Source: Exophiala sp. HKRS030 | Lineage: Eukaryota; Ascomycota; Eurotiomycetes; Chaetothyriales; Herpotrichiellaceae | Direction: 5' to 3' | Assembly (NCBI GenBank): GCA_023897205.1 | Contig: JAHWDD010000001.1 | Span: 4,464,001 to 4,528,000 of the forward strand | Length of the DNA: 64,000 nucleotides | In this document: positions 52,231-63,523 of the stretch, one piece after another | Layout of the letters: each line of letters starts with the position of its first letter | Position numbering within the stretch: the first letter of the stretch is position 1 | Notes under the pieces: model-generated | What the model was told of the DNA's origin: nothing | The model's database searches: none | What the model saw: only the letters and a program-made list of their open reading frames with translations | Translations under genes and position numbers: made by a program

Positions 52231-54211
52231 TTACTCACAATGGCAGAACAGAAATGTTGCTGCTGATATACTGAGATCACATATAACATCGAAGACACAT
52301 TCAACCCTCCTCCCTAGACGGTCACATTCAACTCGTTTTCACTCTACCGAGGCCTCTCCCAACTCGAACGAGCAGCCTCCTTCGCTGGACGATGGTATTG
52401 CACCCGAGCATGACAAGAGCAAGACGTTGGCTAGGTGGGGGAACCAGAAGCTGGCGAACAAAGAGTTCTTCACAAGCTTACTGAGCTCGGCTACAACCAA
52501 ACGAGACGCAAAGGCCTTTATCACTAGACTCAAGTCTCCAAGAAAAACTGTCGCTGTTCCCAAGAACTCTCAACAGCCTGCTCCGACAAAGAATGATCCT
52601 GCAGTCAATGTTGGCAATCTTTTCGTCCGGAACCGAGCTGTGGAAGAGAGCCCAGTCTTTACTCAGTTTGAGGATGAGCTGTCACAACCCCTTGAAGAGC
52701 AGGAAACTCTACATGTTGCCATAATCAAGCTCAGTGATGTCAGTTCCATGTCCGATGGCATCCTCGGGGGCATTGCTCGGACCCTTGCTTCTCTGGCTCG
52801 ATTGAGCATGGCTCCATGTGTTGTCTTGGAAGGGTCACTTGCCAGCGAAGAGCAGGCCAGGCGAGAGGACCTTGCTCGTTCGGCGGATCGGCTTGTAAAT
52901 GCCATCGAACAAGTCAGTGACACCGGAGCCCGGAGGCTGGACCACTTATTCAGTTACAGACCGGATGGTCGGCCTGAAGTTTTCATCCGGAAGCTGCTGA
53001 CTCGTCCCCTCCGCCGAGGACGAATACCCGTAGTGGTACCAACAGCATACTCTGAAGTCCGTCAACAAGTCGTACCCATCAGCGCCGATGAGGCTCTGCT
53101 GGCGCTTGTCAGAGAACTTGCGGGTCTCAACTTCAGCCCAGGCATTTATGATCCCCCTGAAGCCGCTTCACAGAAAGTGGACGCCATTCGAAAACAGATC
53201 TCCGTGGACAGGATAATTGTCGTGGACGAGAGTGGCTGCATACCAAGCACCAAAACCCCTGACCGAAGACATGTTTTCGTCAACCTGTTTCAGGAGTATC
53301 CCTCGCTTCAAGAAGAATTGAGAAGCTCCACAGACGGAAGTGTGTCAAAGAAACATGCCTCCAACCTCAAATTGTTCAGGGACGCACTTGGCTTATTACC
53401 ACATTCGTCATCAGGCTTGCTCACCACTCCATGGGAAGCTGCAAATACGTCTAGAGCATCCGACGATGTTCCCTCGAATGTGGGCACGAGACGGCAAAAG
53501 AACCCTCTGATCCATAACTTGTTGACCGACAAACCTGCGTACTCGTCATCACTCCCCTCGGGACGCTTGGCCAATGACACACCTACAGCATCATCAACCA
53601 CTTCGACCTTCATCAAGCGTGGAATGCCCTTGAAAATCTTACCCAACCCGGCAGCTCAAGTCTGGACCGCCGCGAGTAAACCTCGACTGAAATTGACTGA
53701 CTCGAAAATCGATCTTGAACGGCTTACATACCTGATCGATGATTCATTCAATCGGACTCTTGATGTCGAAGCATACCTCGAGCGAGTAAATGATCGAATA
53801 GCCGGTGTCATCATCGCGGGAGACTACGAAGGCGGCGCAATCCTCACCTGGGAAACTCCGCCGGGTGCTTCTGACGACGACACGTCGCGATTAGTGCCCT
53901 ATCTGGACAAGTTTGCAGTCCTCAAGAAGAGCCAAGGCGCTGGTGGAGTGGCCGATATCGTCTTCAACGCCATGGTCAGGACCTGCTTTCCCAACGGCGT
54001 CTGCTGGCGGAGCCGCAAGGACAATCCCGTCAACAAGTGGTACTTTGAGCGGTCTAGGGGGACTTGGAAAATCCCGGGCACCAACTGGACCATGTTTTGG
54101 ACCACTCCTGGGCTAATGGCAGACCGAAGCAGCCAGGCCTTTCTCGACTACGAGGCGGTCTGTCGCTCGATCCATCCTACTTGGGCTGATGGGAAGAAAC
54201 TGGTAGATTAA
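52184..54211 (+). CDS. ARG2: N-acetylglutamate synthase, mitochondrial
   Basis: Single exon, 675 residues, close to the fungal norm. The first 50 residues are Ser/Arg/Thr-rich and nearly free of acidic residues, a mitochondrial targeting signal. The middle is the amino-acid-kinase-like domain (APCVVLEGSLASEEQAR, GRIPVVVPTAYSEV, VDRIIVVDESGCIPS). The C-terminal GNAT-type domain ends with GGVADIVFNAMVRTCFPNG, CWRSRKDNPVNKWYFERS and GTWKIPGTNWTMFWTT, diagnostic of fungal ARG2. The enzyme acetylates glutamate with acetyl-CoA, the first step of arginine and ornithine synthesis, and in fungi forms a feedback-regulated complex with acetylglutamate kinase. A small overlapping upstream ORF may affect its translation. 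Confidence 0.95.
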   Translation: MSQTAFASSAAFLRNNYSQWQNRNVAADILRSHITSKTHSTLLPRRSHSTRFHSTEASPNSNEQPPSLDDGIAPEHDKSKTLARWGNQKLANKEFFTSLLSSATTKRDAKAFITRLKSPRKTVAVPKNSQQPAPTKNDPAVNVGNLFVRNRAVEESPVFTQFEDELSQPLEEQETLHVAIIKLSDVSSMSDGILGGIARTLASLARLSMAPCVVLEGSLASEEQARREDLARSADRLVNAIEQVSDTGARRLDHLFSYRPDGRPEVFIRKLLTRPLRRGRIPVVVPTAYSEVRQQVVPISADEALLALVRELAGLNFSPGIYDPPEAASQKVDAIRKQISVDRIIVVDESGCIPSTKTPDRRHVFVNLFQEYPSLQEELRSSTDGSVSKKHASNLKLFRDALGLLPHSSSGLLTTPWEAANTSRASDDVPSNVGTRRQKNPLIHNLLTDKPAYSSSLPSGRLANDTPTASSTTSTFIKRGMPLKILPNPAAQVWTAASKPRLKLTDSKIDLERLTYLIDDSFNRTLDVEAYLERVNDRIAGVIIAGDYEGGAILTWETPPGASDDDTSRLVPYLDKFAVLKKSQGAGGVADIVFNAMVRTCFPNGVCWRSRKDNPVNKWYFERSRGTWKIPGTNWTMFWTTPGLMADRSSQAFLDYEAVCRSIHPTWADGKKLVD

Positions 54212-54330
54212 AACAAGTCGAAAGGGAATGAGGAGACGTTATTATGACCATCTATGACACATTTGGGGGGTATCTAGCAAAAAAAATATAGCAGAAATAC
54301 AGCCACAAAATACATTTCCAGTTCGTGCTC

Positions 54331-56649
54331 CTAGGCACTTCCCCTGGAATCACGAGTATAGACCTCCCCGCTTGGGTCTTTTGGAAGTTGTTCCTTGTTC
54401 AAATTGTTCAACAGATGTGCACCCTCACCGGCCACCGTGTTGGACTGTTGTGGTGGTGCCGCCGACCTCTTCAACCTCCGCACGTCGCCGCGGAGCAAGG
54501 CGAGGATGTAGCTCGACGTGATGAACTCGACTCCCCTCGTCTCCTTTTCGTGGTTGGTATTATCGGCGGCACCAGCACGGCCGGCCGCGGCGTCTGACGC
54601 TGCCGCTGCGTGTCTGTGGCACGTGCCGTCCTCCCGGACCTGTTGCCACTCCTCACCCTTTTCGGCGGCGTCGTCGTTTGTCTGTTTGTCGTCTTCGCCC
54701 GACTTGCGGCGCGGGATCCAGACGTTGCCCAGGCCGGCGCTGGCGAAGAGGCTGAGCGCCAGGATGGGCAGGATGGAGATGAAACTCCACATGGTGGCGG
54801 TGGCGCCCTGGGCCCGGATGGCGTTCTGCTGGGCCGCGGGCAGGTTCTTGAGGGAGTCGAGCGAGGCCGAGTTGTGCAGGCTGAAGCCGTTGGAGCTGAC
54901 GGCGTCGGACCCGAAGTAGGCGCTCATCTTGTTCTGGAACACGCTGCCCATGATGGTGAGGGCCAGCGTGCCGCCGAAGGGCATGGCGAACCGCAGCAGC
55001 GAGTACACGGCGGCGAGCTGGGAGCGGAACATGCCCGACAGGTGGAGGCTGGAGGGCATGAACCGCATGCCCGTCCCCGCGCCGGCGATGCCCATCATGA
55101 CGTTGACGAGCGTGCGGTCGCGCACCTTGGTGGCGTACGCCAGCACGGCGATGCCGGCCGTCTCGACGACCGTGCCGATGAGCAGAGGGTAAAAGGTCTG
55201 GCGAGGGTAGACGTTGCAGATGAAAATGGCGAGGTAGACTCCCACGCCGATCCCCGGGACGTAGTACAGCAGCTGGGTGCCGGCGTGCGAGGACGAGTAC
55301 GCCTCGACGAGGGTGAAGTAAATCCCGATGAAGTAAAAGACCGAGTACAGGGCGGCACCCGTCGCCGCGGCGATGAAGCAGACCAGGCTGACGTCCTTGG
55401 CGGCGAGGGCCGAGGAAGGGATCATGGCCACCGTCCTGGGCATGCGCCGGCTCAGGACGCGGCCCGGGGTGAGGAGAGATTCCCAAGCCAAGAACAAGAG
55501 TATCAACACCGCGCCCAGGACAATGCTCGAGATGACGGCCCCAGATGACCAAGGGAAGGTCGATCCGCCCCACGCGGTGCCCAGGATGATGAGGCCGATG
55601 CCGAAGATGAACAGGAAGATGCCGCCAAAGTCGAGAGTCGCGAGGCCCGACAACAGGGCTTGCATCCGCGTTTGACCCGACGGAGGATGTGAAAGTGAGA
55701 TCCTACCAGGCTTCAAGTCGCTCCGGAGAAGGAAGATTGTGAAGAAGGAAACGACGGACATGCCGGCCGCGAGCACGAAGCAGTAGCGCCAGTCGGCGTT
55801 GGTGATGTAGCCACCAATAACTGGGCCAACACCTGCAGGAAAAGGTGGTTAGCAAGGTGTGATGGCTTGATTTTTGTCAGGTGTAGGGATGAGAAGGGTG
55901 ATACATACTGTAGCCAACACCATTCATAAGCTGGAATATGCTCGTGTTGACAGCTTGCTCTTTGAGAGATACCGAGTCGGCCAAGACGATCATGGCCACG
56001 TTGGACACGCCAGCGGTTCCCACACCTTGAAGTGCTCGTCCGAGAAGAAGGACCGGCCAGACTGGCGCGGCAGCACAGAGTACGCCGCCGATTATCAAGG
56101 AGACAACGGCGATTTGCAACGCGAGATGCCGCCCGAAGACGTCCGAGAACTGACCGAAGACGGGGATGAAAGCGGTGGATGTCAACGTGAAGGACGTGAC
56201 GATCCAGTTCAGTTGATTGAATCTGTCTGTGAAAAGGTCAATGCTGGTCGTTGGGGTCGGGTACGTCATATGTATGCAAAGGTCAACTGACCGAAGTGAG
56301 AAGCGATCTGAGGCAAGGCTGTCGCGACAATGGTCAAGTCGAGACTCGCGCAGAAGAAGGCCGGCAACAGGCAGAAAAGGAGTTTCCATCGGTACTTTCG
56401 ACCGGCGCTTTTCTCTTGCGTACACTGAGGACACTTCTTCTTCGGGAGAGGTGGTGTCGTGGTCGGTGTTGTTGGTGTTGTTGTTGTCGTCTTTGCGACA
56501 GCAGTCGCTTCTGGACTTGATGGTTGTTTGCTGGCATCAGAGGGCTCGACAGAGACCGGAGCGGCAGTCGATGGCACCGAGGCTGCCGCTGCGACCTCTG
56601 CCGCCTTCTGAGCGCGGTGCTTCTTGATCTTTTTGTATGCATAATACAT
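54331..56649 (-). CDS. MFS drug:H+ antiporter-type transporter (DHA2-like)
   Basis: Three exons: 56649-56292, 56226-55909 and 55832-54331; introns of 65 and 76 nt (donors GTCAGT, GTATGT; acceptors TCACAG, TGCAG); 725 residues. The first transmembrane segment reads FCLLPAFFCASLDLTIVATALPQIASHF; the next exon has FNQLNWIVTSFTLTSTA, then FGQFSDVFGRH (loop 2-3 signature) and LGRALQGVGTAGVSN. This is the DHA2-like 14-helix group, known for drug and toxin efflux but with other substrates too. A 75-residue Thr/Pro/Ser-rich N-terminus containing CPQC and a hydrophilic C-terminus of about 140 residues are longer than usual. Exon 3 is very GC-rich. No biosynthetic partner is adjacent. Confidence 0.88.
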
Positions 56650-57434
56650 TGTTGTGGCCGCAGAATGTCAGTTGTCAAAGGGCGATGTGGGAAGGGTAGG
56701 AGATGAAGTAGGGGAGACGAATGGGTTACTGGCGCACGCATCGCAACATATTAAATACATTTTACTTTTTTTCTGCCCTAAACATTAAAACATGATAAAA
56801 CTGTAGCAATGACCACCTTCGACCGTCCCCCGACAAAGAAATTGGGAGTCAATACGAGGGCGCAGGGCTGTGTGATTCTTCCCCCCCAGGAGACCCGTTC
56901 GCACATTGGACCGCATCCGGCAAGGCGTTGAATAGTCACGGCTGAGTCCATCAAAGTCTGGGCCGCTAGACCGGAAATGGTGCATACCACGAGGTCCCAG
57001 CGCAATGGTGACATTATTCGCGATCTTGAACCCAAGTTTGATCAAAAGAACACCGAAATCCACGTATGCCAGGCAGCAGTCACCGAGCTCGATTTGGTCC
57101 ATATGGCGAAGCATCAAGAAAGTCAATCATCTTTGCCAATGTTACTGTCACTGTCACTTGTCACGATTGTGGACAGAACGGGTAGTCATAACCCTAAGAT
57201 AACTTTGTAGAGTGTTTAAAAAAAGGACACGGGAAGAAGTCGCTAGTTCGCGCTCTTTGATCTGCCGTATGTACAGTATCTACCACGGCGGACTATTTAG
57301 CCATGAAGCACACGTGCGAAGTGGCTTGTTACTGGCGTCGTATGAGTGAATGAATAAACCACTTCGTATCTCGCGTCTTGCAATAGTCGACAAGCTTAAA
57401 CAACCAGAGTTCTTCGTCGATCGCTTCGGCAAGC
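56650..57434. promoter_or_regulatory. divergent promoter region
   Basis: 785 bp between the MFS transporter and ARV1. No coding frame or repeat recognised. Confidence 0.4.
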
Positions 57435-58411
57435 ATGCCAATATGCATCACATGCAGTACGCCAGTCAAGAATCTATACACCGTCTACAGCAAAGCCGAT
57501 GACCGGACGCTGGGGAAAGGGGTCCGACTGACCCAATGCCCCAACTGTAAGAGGTTTGCGGACAAGTACGTCGAGCATGACTTTGTGGTCTTGTTCATAG
57601 ACCTGGTCCTGATCAAACCCCAGGTACGTTGGGGGCTCGAGGCCAAGGGACCGACCCAGGTTGGAAATCTGCTCACGTCGTGCAGGTCTATCGCCACCTC
57701 TTGTTCAACAGGCTTGGACGCTCCGACAACAGATTCGACCCCAGCATCCTCCGACTGGGCATCTTACTCATTCTGTTCGACGTCTACATCACATGGGCTC
57801 GGATCGAGAAGAGCAGTACCGTCAATGGAGGCAATGAGTACGGCTCGGGCTTGACCGGGATGCCCATCCTCACACAATATCTCTTCTTCCTCACCATGAA
57901 TGTGTTGGCCACCGCCGCTCAGCATGCCATCATACGTTTTCTGGCCCGTGTTTTGGTCAAGGAGCGTGAGCATCCGCAGCAGCAGCAGGACGGAAAGCCC
58001 GACGGTCACAAATCACCTCAGTCTCCAGCGGCGAAGACGAACATCCAACCCATAGTGGTTCCGGGTCACGCCTCGCCGAGCGCGATCAGCACCGCCTTAC
58101 TCGTGTCGAGTTGCACCAAGCTGTTCCCCATTTTACTCGTCATATGGCCAACGGAAGTCAAGGGCGGTGGCCCGTCGGGCTTTGCGTTTCGTGCGACAAA
58201 CTATGTGGGATGGGCAGTCATGGTCAACAACATCGAGGCCCTGCTTATCTTGCTCAATTGCGGCTATGTCGCTGCCACTGGCATGGCGGTCTCTGGCATG
58301 CTCGCGAGGTGGGCCGTCGAGTATTGGGCTCTGAGTCTCGTAGGCTTGGGAACGGATTCCAAACCGCTGGGAGACCTCTCCTCGGCGGCCGTAAACGTTC
58401 TGAAAAGGTAG
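57435..58411 (+). CDS. ARV1: ARV1, ER sterol/lipid homeostasis protein
   Basis: Two exons: 57435-57623 and 57686-58411, 62-nt intron (donor GTACGT, acceptor GTGCAG), 304 residues. The N-terminal Arv1 homology domain is complete: MPICITCSTPVKNLYTVYS, then LTQCPNCKRFADKYVEHDF, giving the C-x2-C...C-x2-C zinc-like motif, then VLFIDLVLIKPQVYRHLLFNR. The rest has about four hydrophobic helices. Arv1 is an ER membrane protein that supports sterol distribution and early GPI-anchor assembly. An insertion of about 45 hydrophilic residues (around 145-185) splits two helices. It meets the second HET gene tail to tail, 93 bp apart. Confidence 0.95.
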
Positions 58412-58504
58412 ATCACCACAGACTTGTAGGCAATCGCCAGACCAGAACGACAATCAGGCCACCAAACGTGCACAATTGACGCTTCTTCTTTTGAACGGAT
58501 TTTT

Positions 58505-60352
58505 TCAACCTATTCTATTCAAGTTTTGCCGTACTTTTTCCAGCCTGAACTTCAGGCAGAATGACTCGTGCTTCCCAAAGAATCCACATACAAGCTCCCT
58601 CGTGAAGAATGCAGACAGCCTGAACCGATCGACACCACCTTGACTAGCTCCGAACTCCAGAGCATTCGTCAGGGCTGGCGATCTTAGATAATCAGCATCC
58701 TTCTCATGCCAGAACAGAAATTCCCACTGGTATTTTCCCCTGAAAATTTCGTTGCGGTCCTCATTAGGCCTGGATAGTTTGCAAAGAGGCGTGTCAGTCC
58801 TATAGTCGCAGAATACGTCAAGCTTGAATTTTTGGTCCCAACCAGAATAGTGAAAGGAGAAGGCGAGCACCATGGGATAACTCGGACCCGAATGAAATTG
58901 ATGCGGGCGAAGCACGATGCGGTCTGCGTGATCCCACAAAGGTACTGGTACCATCCCTTTGAATCTCAGTGGCACTTCCGACGTCAAAGGTATGTGAATA
59001 GCATGTTTCCGAGATTCAGATATTAGGCCGTGAATCCGAGAAGGGACGTCGGTAAGAACATAGCATTGGGAGTTCGTCGCTCGGTAACTTTCTTTCCTCG
59101 GTATAGTGTCTGGCCGTCCAAACCCTGCAAGTTGTCTTGTGCCGTCACGACACTTTCTCCGATTAGTAGAATCCTAGAAATGTAGATATGCAACGATGAG
59201 AAAGGGAGGTATAGTGTGTAAATATGTGAGAGGAGACTGCAAATCCTTATATACAGCGTAGATATCCGATAAAGACTAATCATATCAGGTGGAAGCCGCC
59301 AGTCTCTAGGAGAATATGAAAGAGTGCGAGGGCTCACAAAAAGATCGGGACCTATCTTCCGAAGATAGATCCCGCCAGAGTCACCGTGTTTCGTTATGAC
59401 CCAAGAATAGAAGATAGGAATCAAACTCTAGGGAATACTTGCGTCCAAGGCGGTCACATGTTTCTGTAAAGACAGCCCGAATGTGCATATCGGAAGAGAC
59501 CAGGATACCCTTGTTAGTGACGGAAAGGTTGGGAAAGTCCTGAGCAAAAGGGGTGGCTTGAGAGCCCTTGAAGGATGCAGGTGACGGCGCCCAGGCACCC
59601 AACAACTTCTGGTCTTGGGACAGATCATTCTCCCATGCGAATATTGTCGTGTCATTGTTGCGCTTGACGATCTCCTCCTGGAGTCGACGAAAAGCTGCGG
59701 TACCTTCACCGTAGATCAGAGACATGTGTATGTCGAAAATGCCTAGCAGACAGTATGACATGTCCTCAACACGAGTTGTCTGCCGTCTGGCAGCCCATGA
59801 CATTCTCATAGCAACGGAGCAGTCGGAAATTGCCTTCCCCCCTAGAAGGACCGTTCGTTGAATCCCCGTGGTCGTCGAAATGCCATCCACAAAGTCGAGC
59901 TTTGTCCCCAGAAAGTTCCAATTCTTGTCATAAAGCTCGACATATCTGGGCGCCAGAAGTTCCTGCAAAGTCCATCCTCTAGTAAACCAACGACATCTTG
60001 GGAGGCTGTCTTCAATATCCGAGTCTGGTTCGAAATCTTCGAGGTACACATAGCAAACCGCCGCATCTGAGTACCAAGCATACATTGAGTTGATAGATGC
60101 TATCAGCTCAGCACTACTTGCTTTTTCAATACAGCAGGTATCGATCCAGATGTACTCCAGTCCATCCCGTACAGCGACCTTGCACGCCTGGAGTATTTTA
60201 GCATAGCCCTTATACCGCTGGCATCGTGCTGAAGACATGTCTTGAAAGGAAACTTCCTCTTCGCCCCAGGTATGAGAAAGAATCGCATAAGGTGGGATTT
60301 CACCCTGAGAGAAATCTTGTAATCGACATGTCCGAGTGTGGATCAGACGCAT
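58505..60352 (-). CDS. second HET-domain protein, with one frame break
   Basis: The ATG at 60352 (MRLIHTRTCRLQDF) begins a standard HET domain: YAILSHTWGEEEVSFQDM, YIWIDTCCIEKASSAELIASINSM, WFTRGWTLQELLAP, then VEDMSYCLLGIFDIHMSLIYGEG. The frame stops at a TGA near 59382, but the next frame continues the family's usual GDSGGIYLRKIGPDLF. A 164-nt intron (59337-59174, donor GTGAGC, acceptor TTCTAG) then returns to the original frame, giving YVLTDVPSRI, SRKHAIHIP and VPVPLWDHADRIVLRP to the stop at 58505. So one base too many lies between about 59383 and 59405, near a CCC run at 59400-59402. It is either a pseudogene, an allele, or a sequencing error. Up to the break the HET domain itself is whole. 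Confidence 0.75.
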
Positions 60353-60783
60353 GTTGAAACCATTCACGCATGTCCTGAGAGGGAAGATACTCCAGACTCC
60401 AGTAGGCACCGTCACAATTTCGAGAAGTATGATCGAGCACTTGCCGCAATCGAATGGGAATCGTCGCTCTTCATCTTTGACATGGAACAATGATATGAGT
60501 TAAAGAGCGGAGGCAAGAGGCCATCAATCAGATTGATGAGCTGGCTAGACTCGGTTCTACCAGGCTGCAGCTGTCGACATGTGAAGCCTCACTAAACCTC
60601 CTTGGTAGACTTTTGTCAGACCAAACATTGTCAGGTACATTCCGGCCCCCCCACTTCGTCAGACACACATGTTATTTCAAACAACAGATCAGCTGGTTAA
60701 ACATGAACCATTGAGTCTGACATCTATTCCTCCCGTCTCTTTACATCAATCACTCTGATCATTTGGACCACCCTTTGGCAACA
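60353..60783. promoter_or_regulatory. divergent promoter region
   Basis: 431 bp between the second HET gene and the BAR-domain gene. Nothing recognised. Confidence 0.4.
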
Positions 60784-62008
60784 ATGGACAAGTTTTCGTC
60801 GTTTGGAAAGAACATAAGGTACGCCCATTCCCAGGTCGATGCAAGCCCAAGACTAGTCCTCAACCTCCCTACGCAGCATGATCCTGAGGCCCCTTTAACA
60901 AGTGCTAATTGAATGACTGTGTCGTCAATGTAGTTCTGCCTTCAATACCACCGTCTCCCCCTTCGTCCAGCGGAGTCAGCAACAGCTGAAGGAACAATTC
61001 GGCTCTGCAGAAGAGAAAGTAAGAGAAAGAGTCGACTTCACTGTACATGTAACTGACCTTGGCCTACAGACTCAACTGCCTGCGGACTACACTGAACTGG
61101 AGAAGCGTGTCGATGCGCTGAAGCAAGTCCACCAGAAGCTTTTGACCGTCACGTACGAAATTACAAAACAGCCGCCCACCAGGTAAATCTTGTTGACAAG
61201 TGCCATAGGAATCAATACCAGAATGAGGCATACGACTACCCTCCAAATATTCGCGAATCCTTCACCGATCTCGGTCGTAGCATTTCCGAGAAAGTAACTC
61301 TGCTATCTCATGCCTCGAGCACAGCCGAAGCCCAGGCTGCGTTCACCGCGCCTCCCTCCGCAAAGCCCCAACCGAAGACCTTTAACCATGCGATTGCGCG
61401 TGCGTCCTTGGCCAGCTCACAACTCCTTCAACAGACAAACCAGTCTGGCAGCGAGGATCCATTAGCCCAGGCGTTGGAAAAATACGCCCTGGCAGAAGAG
61501 AAGGTTGGAGAGGCACGACTGGCGCAGGACCATGCCATTCAGTCGCGCTTCCTTGCGGGTTGGAACACAACGTTGAACACCAACATCCAATTCGCGACCA
61601 AGGCTAGAAGAGCCGTGGAAAATAGTCGACTCTTGCTGGACAGCACCAAAGCCTCGAAGAAGAGCCAGGTGATGGGTCGTGGCATGAACCCGGATGATGA
61701 GACAGCGCTGAGTGAAGAGGCACGCGCCGAGATTGAAGCCAAGGAAGACGACTTTGTTTCACAAGTTGAGGAAGCACAAGGTGTCATGAAGAACGTAAGG
61801 AAAGCCATAATTGATCTGGTGACAATCGCTAACAAAGTTCTAGGTCCTAGATACCCCCGAGCCACTCCGCAACCTGGCAGACTTGATCGCGGCACAGTTG
61901 GAATACCACAAGAGGGCTTATGAAATTTTGTCTGAGCTTGCGCCAGAGATTGATCAACTCCAGGTTGAACAGGAAAGCAGCTATCGCAAGAGCAGAGAAG
62001 GCGCTTGA
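60784..62008 (+). CDS. GVP36: BAR-domain protein (GVP36-like)
   Basis: Five exons: 60784-60818, 60934-61018, 61070-61152, 61209-61794, 61844-62008; 317 residues, phases consistent. The protein is one BAR domain almost from end to end: MDKFSSFGKNI, LEKRVDALKQVHQKLLTVT, NEAYDYPPNIRESFTDLG, KTFNHAIARASLASS, DPLAQALEKYALAEEKVG, SRFLAGWNTTLNTNIQFATKAR, and a final LADLIAAQLEYHKRAYEIL. This matches the Pezizomycotina homologues of yeast Gvp36, a Golgi-vesicle peripheral protein that dimerises, bends membrane and takes part in endocytosis and vacuole traffic. A later GT at 61183 is not used because it would leave a 26-nt intron. Confidence 0.92.
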
Positions 62009-62636
62009 TGTCGTCACCTGAATCAACCATGACAAGCTTCTGCTTGGGTTGGCCTGTATGTCTTTCGTTGGTGAGGGAGGGATTCCCTAATTCCATTTTC
62101 AAAGGAATGGAATGGTCATAAATCATTGAATGAATACCACTTTGCCTGTTTTACCAACGTCTTTCCACGTCCCACGTATTCATCCCTTGATTACTCTGCA
62201 GTACTCTCATGTACCTGTTTATTGTTGACCCCTGTCGGGGATAGGCACAAGAGGCTGTAATAGGAATCTTAGCCGAACACTCCCTCCTGCGTACAGTGCA
62301 CCTGAACTTCGTCGCCTTGATATCGTCACAGCTACAGCATGGTACTCGTACTATTCCAACTTGCAACTTTGGGACAATAGACCCAAGTTTTCCCAAGAAC
62401 CACCTCTCTCCTTCCATCCCGAAAGTTGGTTTGAGTCCCTACAGACCCGGAAACTGCGCACCCGTCGTACATCCACCAACCACCTGCGCCTCCGAAGAGG
62501 CGACGCCTACGCCGAGCGACCTGCTGCGTCCACGTTAAGACCAATCTACGAGGGGCAAAGCTGCACTTTCGAAGTACCCGGGGTGATCACTTTTTCGATT
62601 TGGGTGGGACCGAAAGAACACAAAACACACAGCATC
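62009..62636. promoter_or_regulatory. intergenic, tandem genes
   Basis: 628 bp between the BAR gene and the V-ATPase subunit gene. No supported coding frame or motif. Confidence 0.4.
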
Positions 62637-63523
62637 ATGGCCAACGGGTAAGTGGGCACTTCTGCCACGGAGAGAGCACATATCATCCAGTTACACGGGA
62701 GTGCCGAGTACGAGCAACTACACCGGAGGAACTTCATGCGAGAAGGCAAGGGAGTGTAATTTGTACACTAGAATTGAGCAAAGAGGCTGAATCTGTTTTG
62801 GTGGTGCCAACTACAACACTTTCAAGAGAGACGGGTTTCCAAAGGGGAAACAGGCAACATCCACATCTTTGCAAACCAATCACCACCGACCGCAGAAGGT
62901 GTTTCATACTGTCGCGGCACTTTCTTTCACCTTCTGAAGCCAGGCTGTATAATAATCTTGTCGATGTGTCCTTTTTTTTTCCAGAGCGTCATGTGGGAAA
63001 GCTGTCGATGGAAATTCTCCCTGTCCTCTTGACGTGTATCCTTCGACTCATTCCTCTCGCCGCAGGAACCCTCAATCAATGACTGGAAACCGAGACCCCT
63101 TCACTGACACCTTGTCTATCTCTAGATGGTCTCTTCTGATCGGCTTGATCGTCGTCGTCGCTCTCAGCGTCGGCGCATATTTCTTCAGCCCAAAGGGCGA
63201 GAATCAGACGTACGTCTCTCACATGCCCTGATCTCTTGCCTTGCCAAAAGGCCTTCTTGTCCCTTTTTCTTCCCTCTCTCTCTCTCTGTGAGCTCATCTC
63301 AGCTAATTTTCAAAATTCACAGGATATGGAGAAATACACTCATTCTCAGCTTCGCCAGTTGTTACATCATGTGGGGTGCGTTCTTCTCTGCTCTGCCACC
63401 ATTTCGTCGAGGCTTGCAATGCTGACAGCATCCCTTCTAGCGATAACATTCCTTGCCCAATGGCACCCACTCGTCGAACCGCGGATGACCAAGTTGAGAC
63501 CCGGATATTTGGGTGGTAGTTGA
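62637..63523 (+). CDS. VMA9: V-type ATPase V0 subunit e (Vma9)
   Basis: Four exons: 62637-62647, 63126-63209, 63323-63375, 63441-63523; 76 residues. The first exon is 11 nt (MANG minus one base), and the first intron is 478 nt (donor GTAAGT, acceptor CTCTAG), unusually long here. The spliced product is a perfect match to the known form: MANGWSLLIGLIVVVALSVG, YFFSPKGENQT, IWRNTLILSFASCYIMW and AITFLAQWHPLVEP. Two transmembrane helices are obvious. Subunit e is a small stabilising part of the membrane sector of the vacuolar proton pump. Because the gene is in four pieces, it is easily missed by frame-based searches. Confidence 0.92.

Noticed and set aside
54610..55573. Long open frames on both strands over MFS exon 3
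   Set aside because: Shadows of the GC-rich transporter exon; no domain content.
61183..61208. Alternative 5' splice site (GTAAAT) in the BAR gene
   Set aside because: It would leave a 26-nt intron, too short for fungi, and would insert residues in a well-conserved block.
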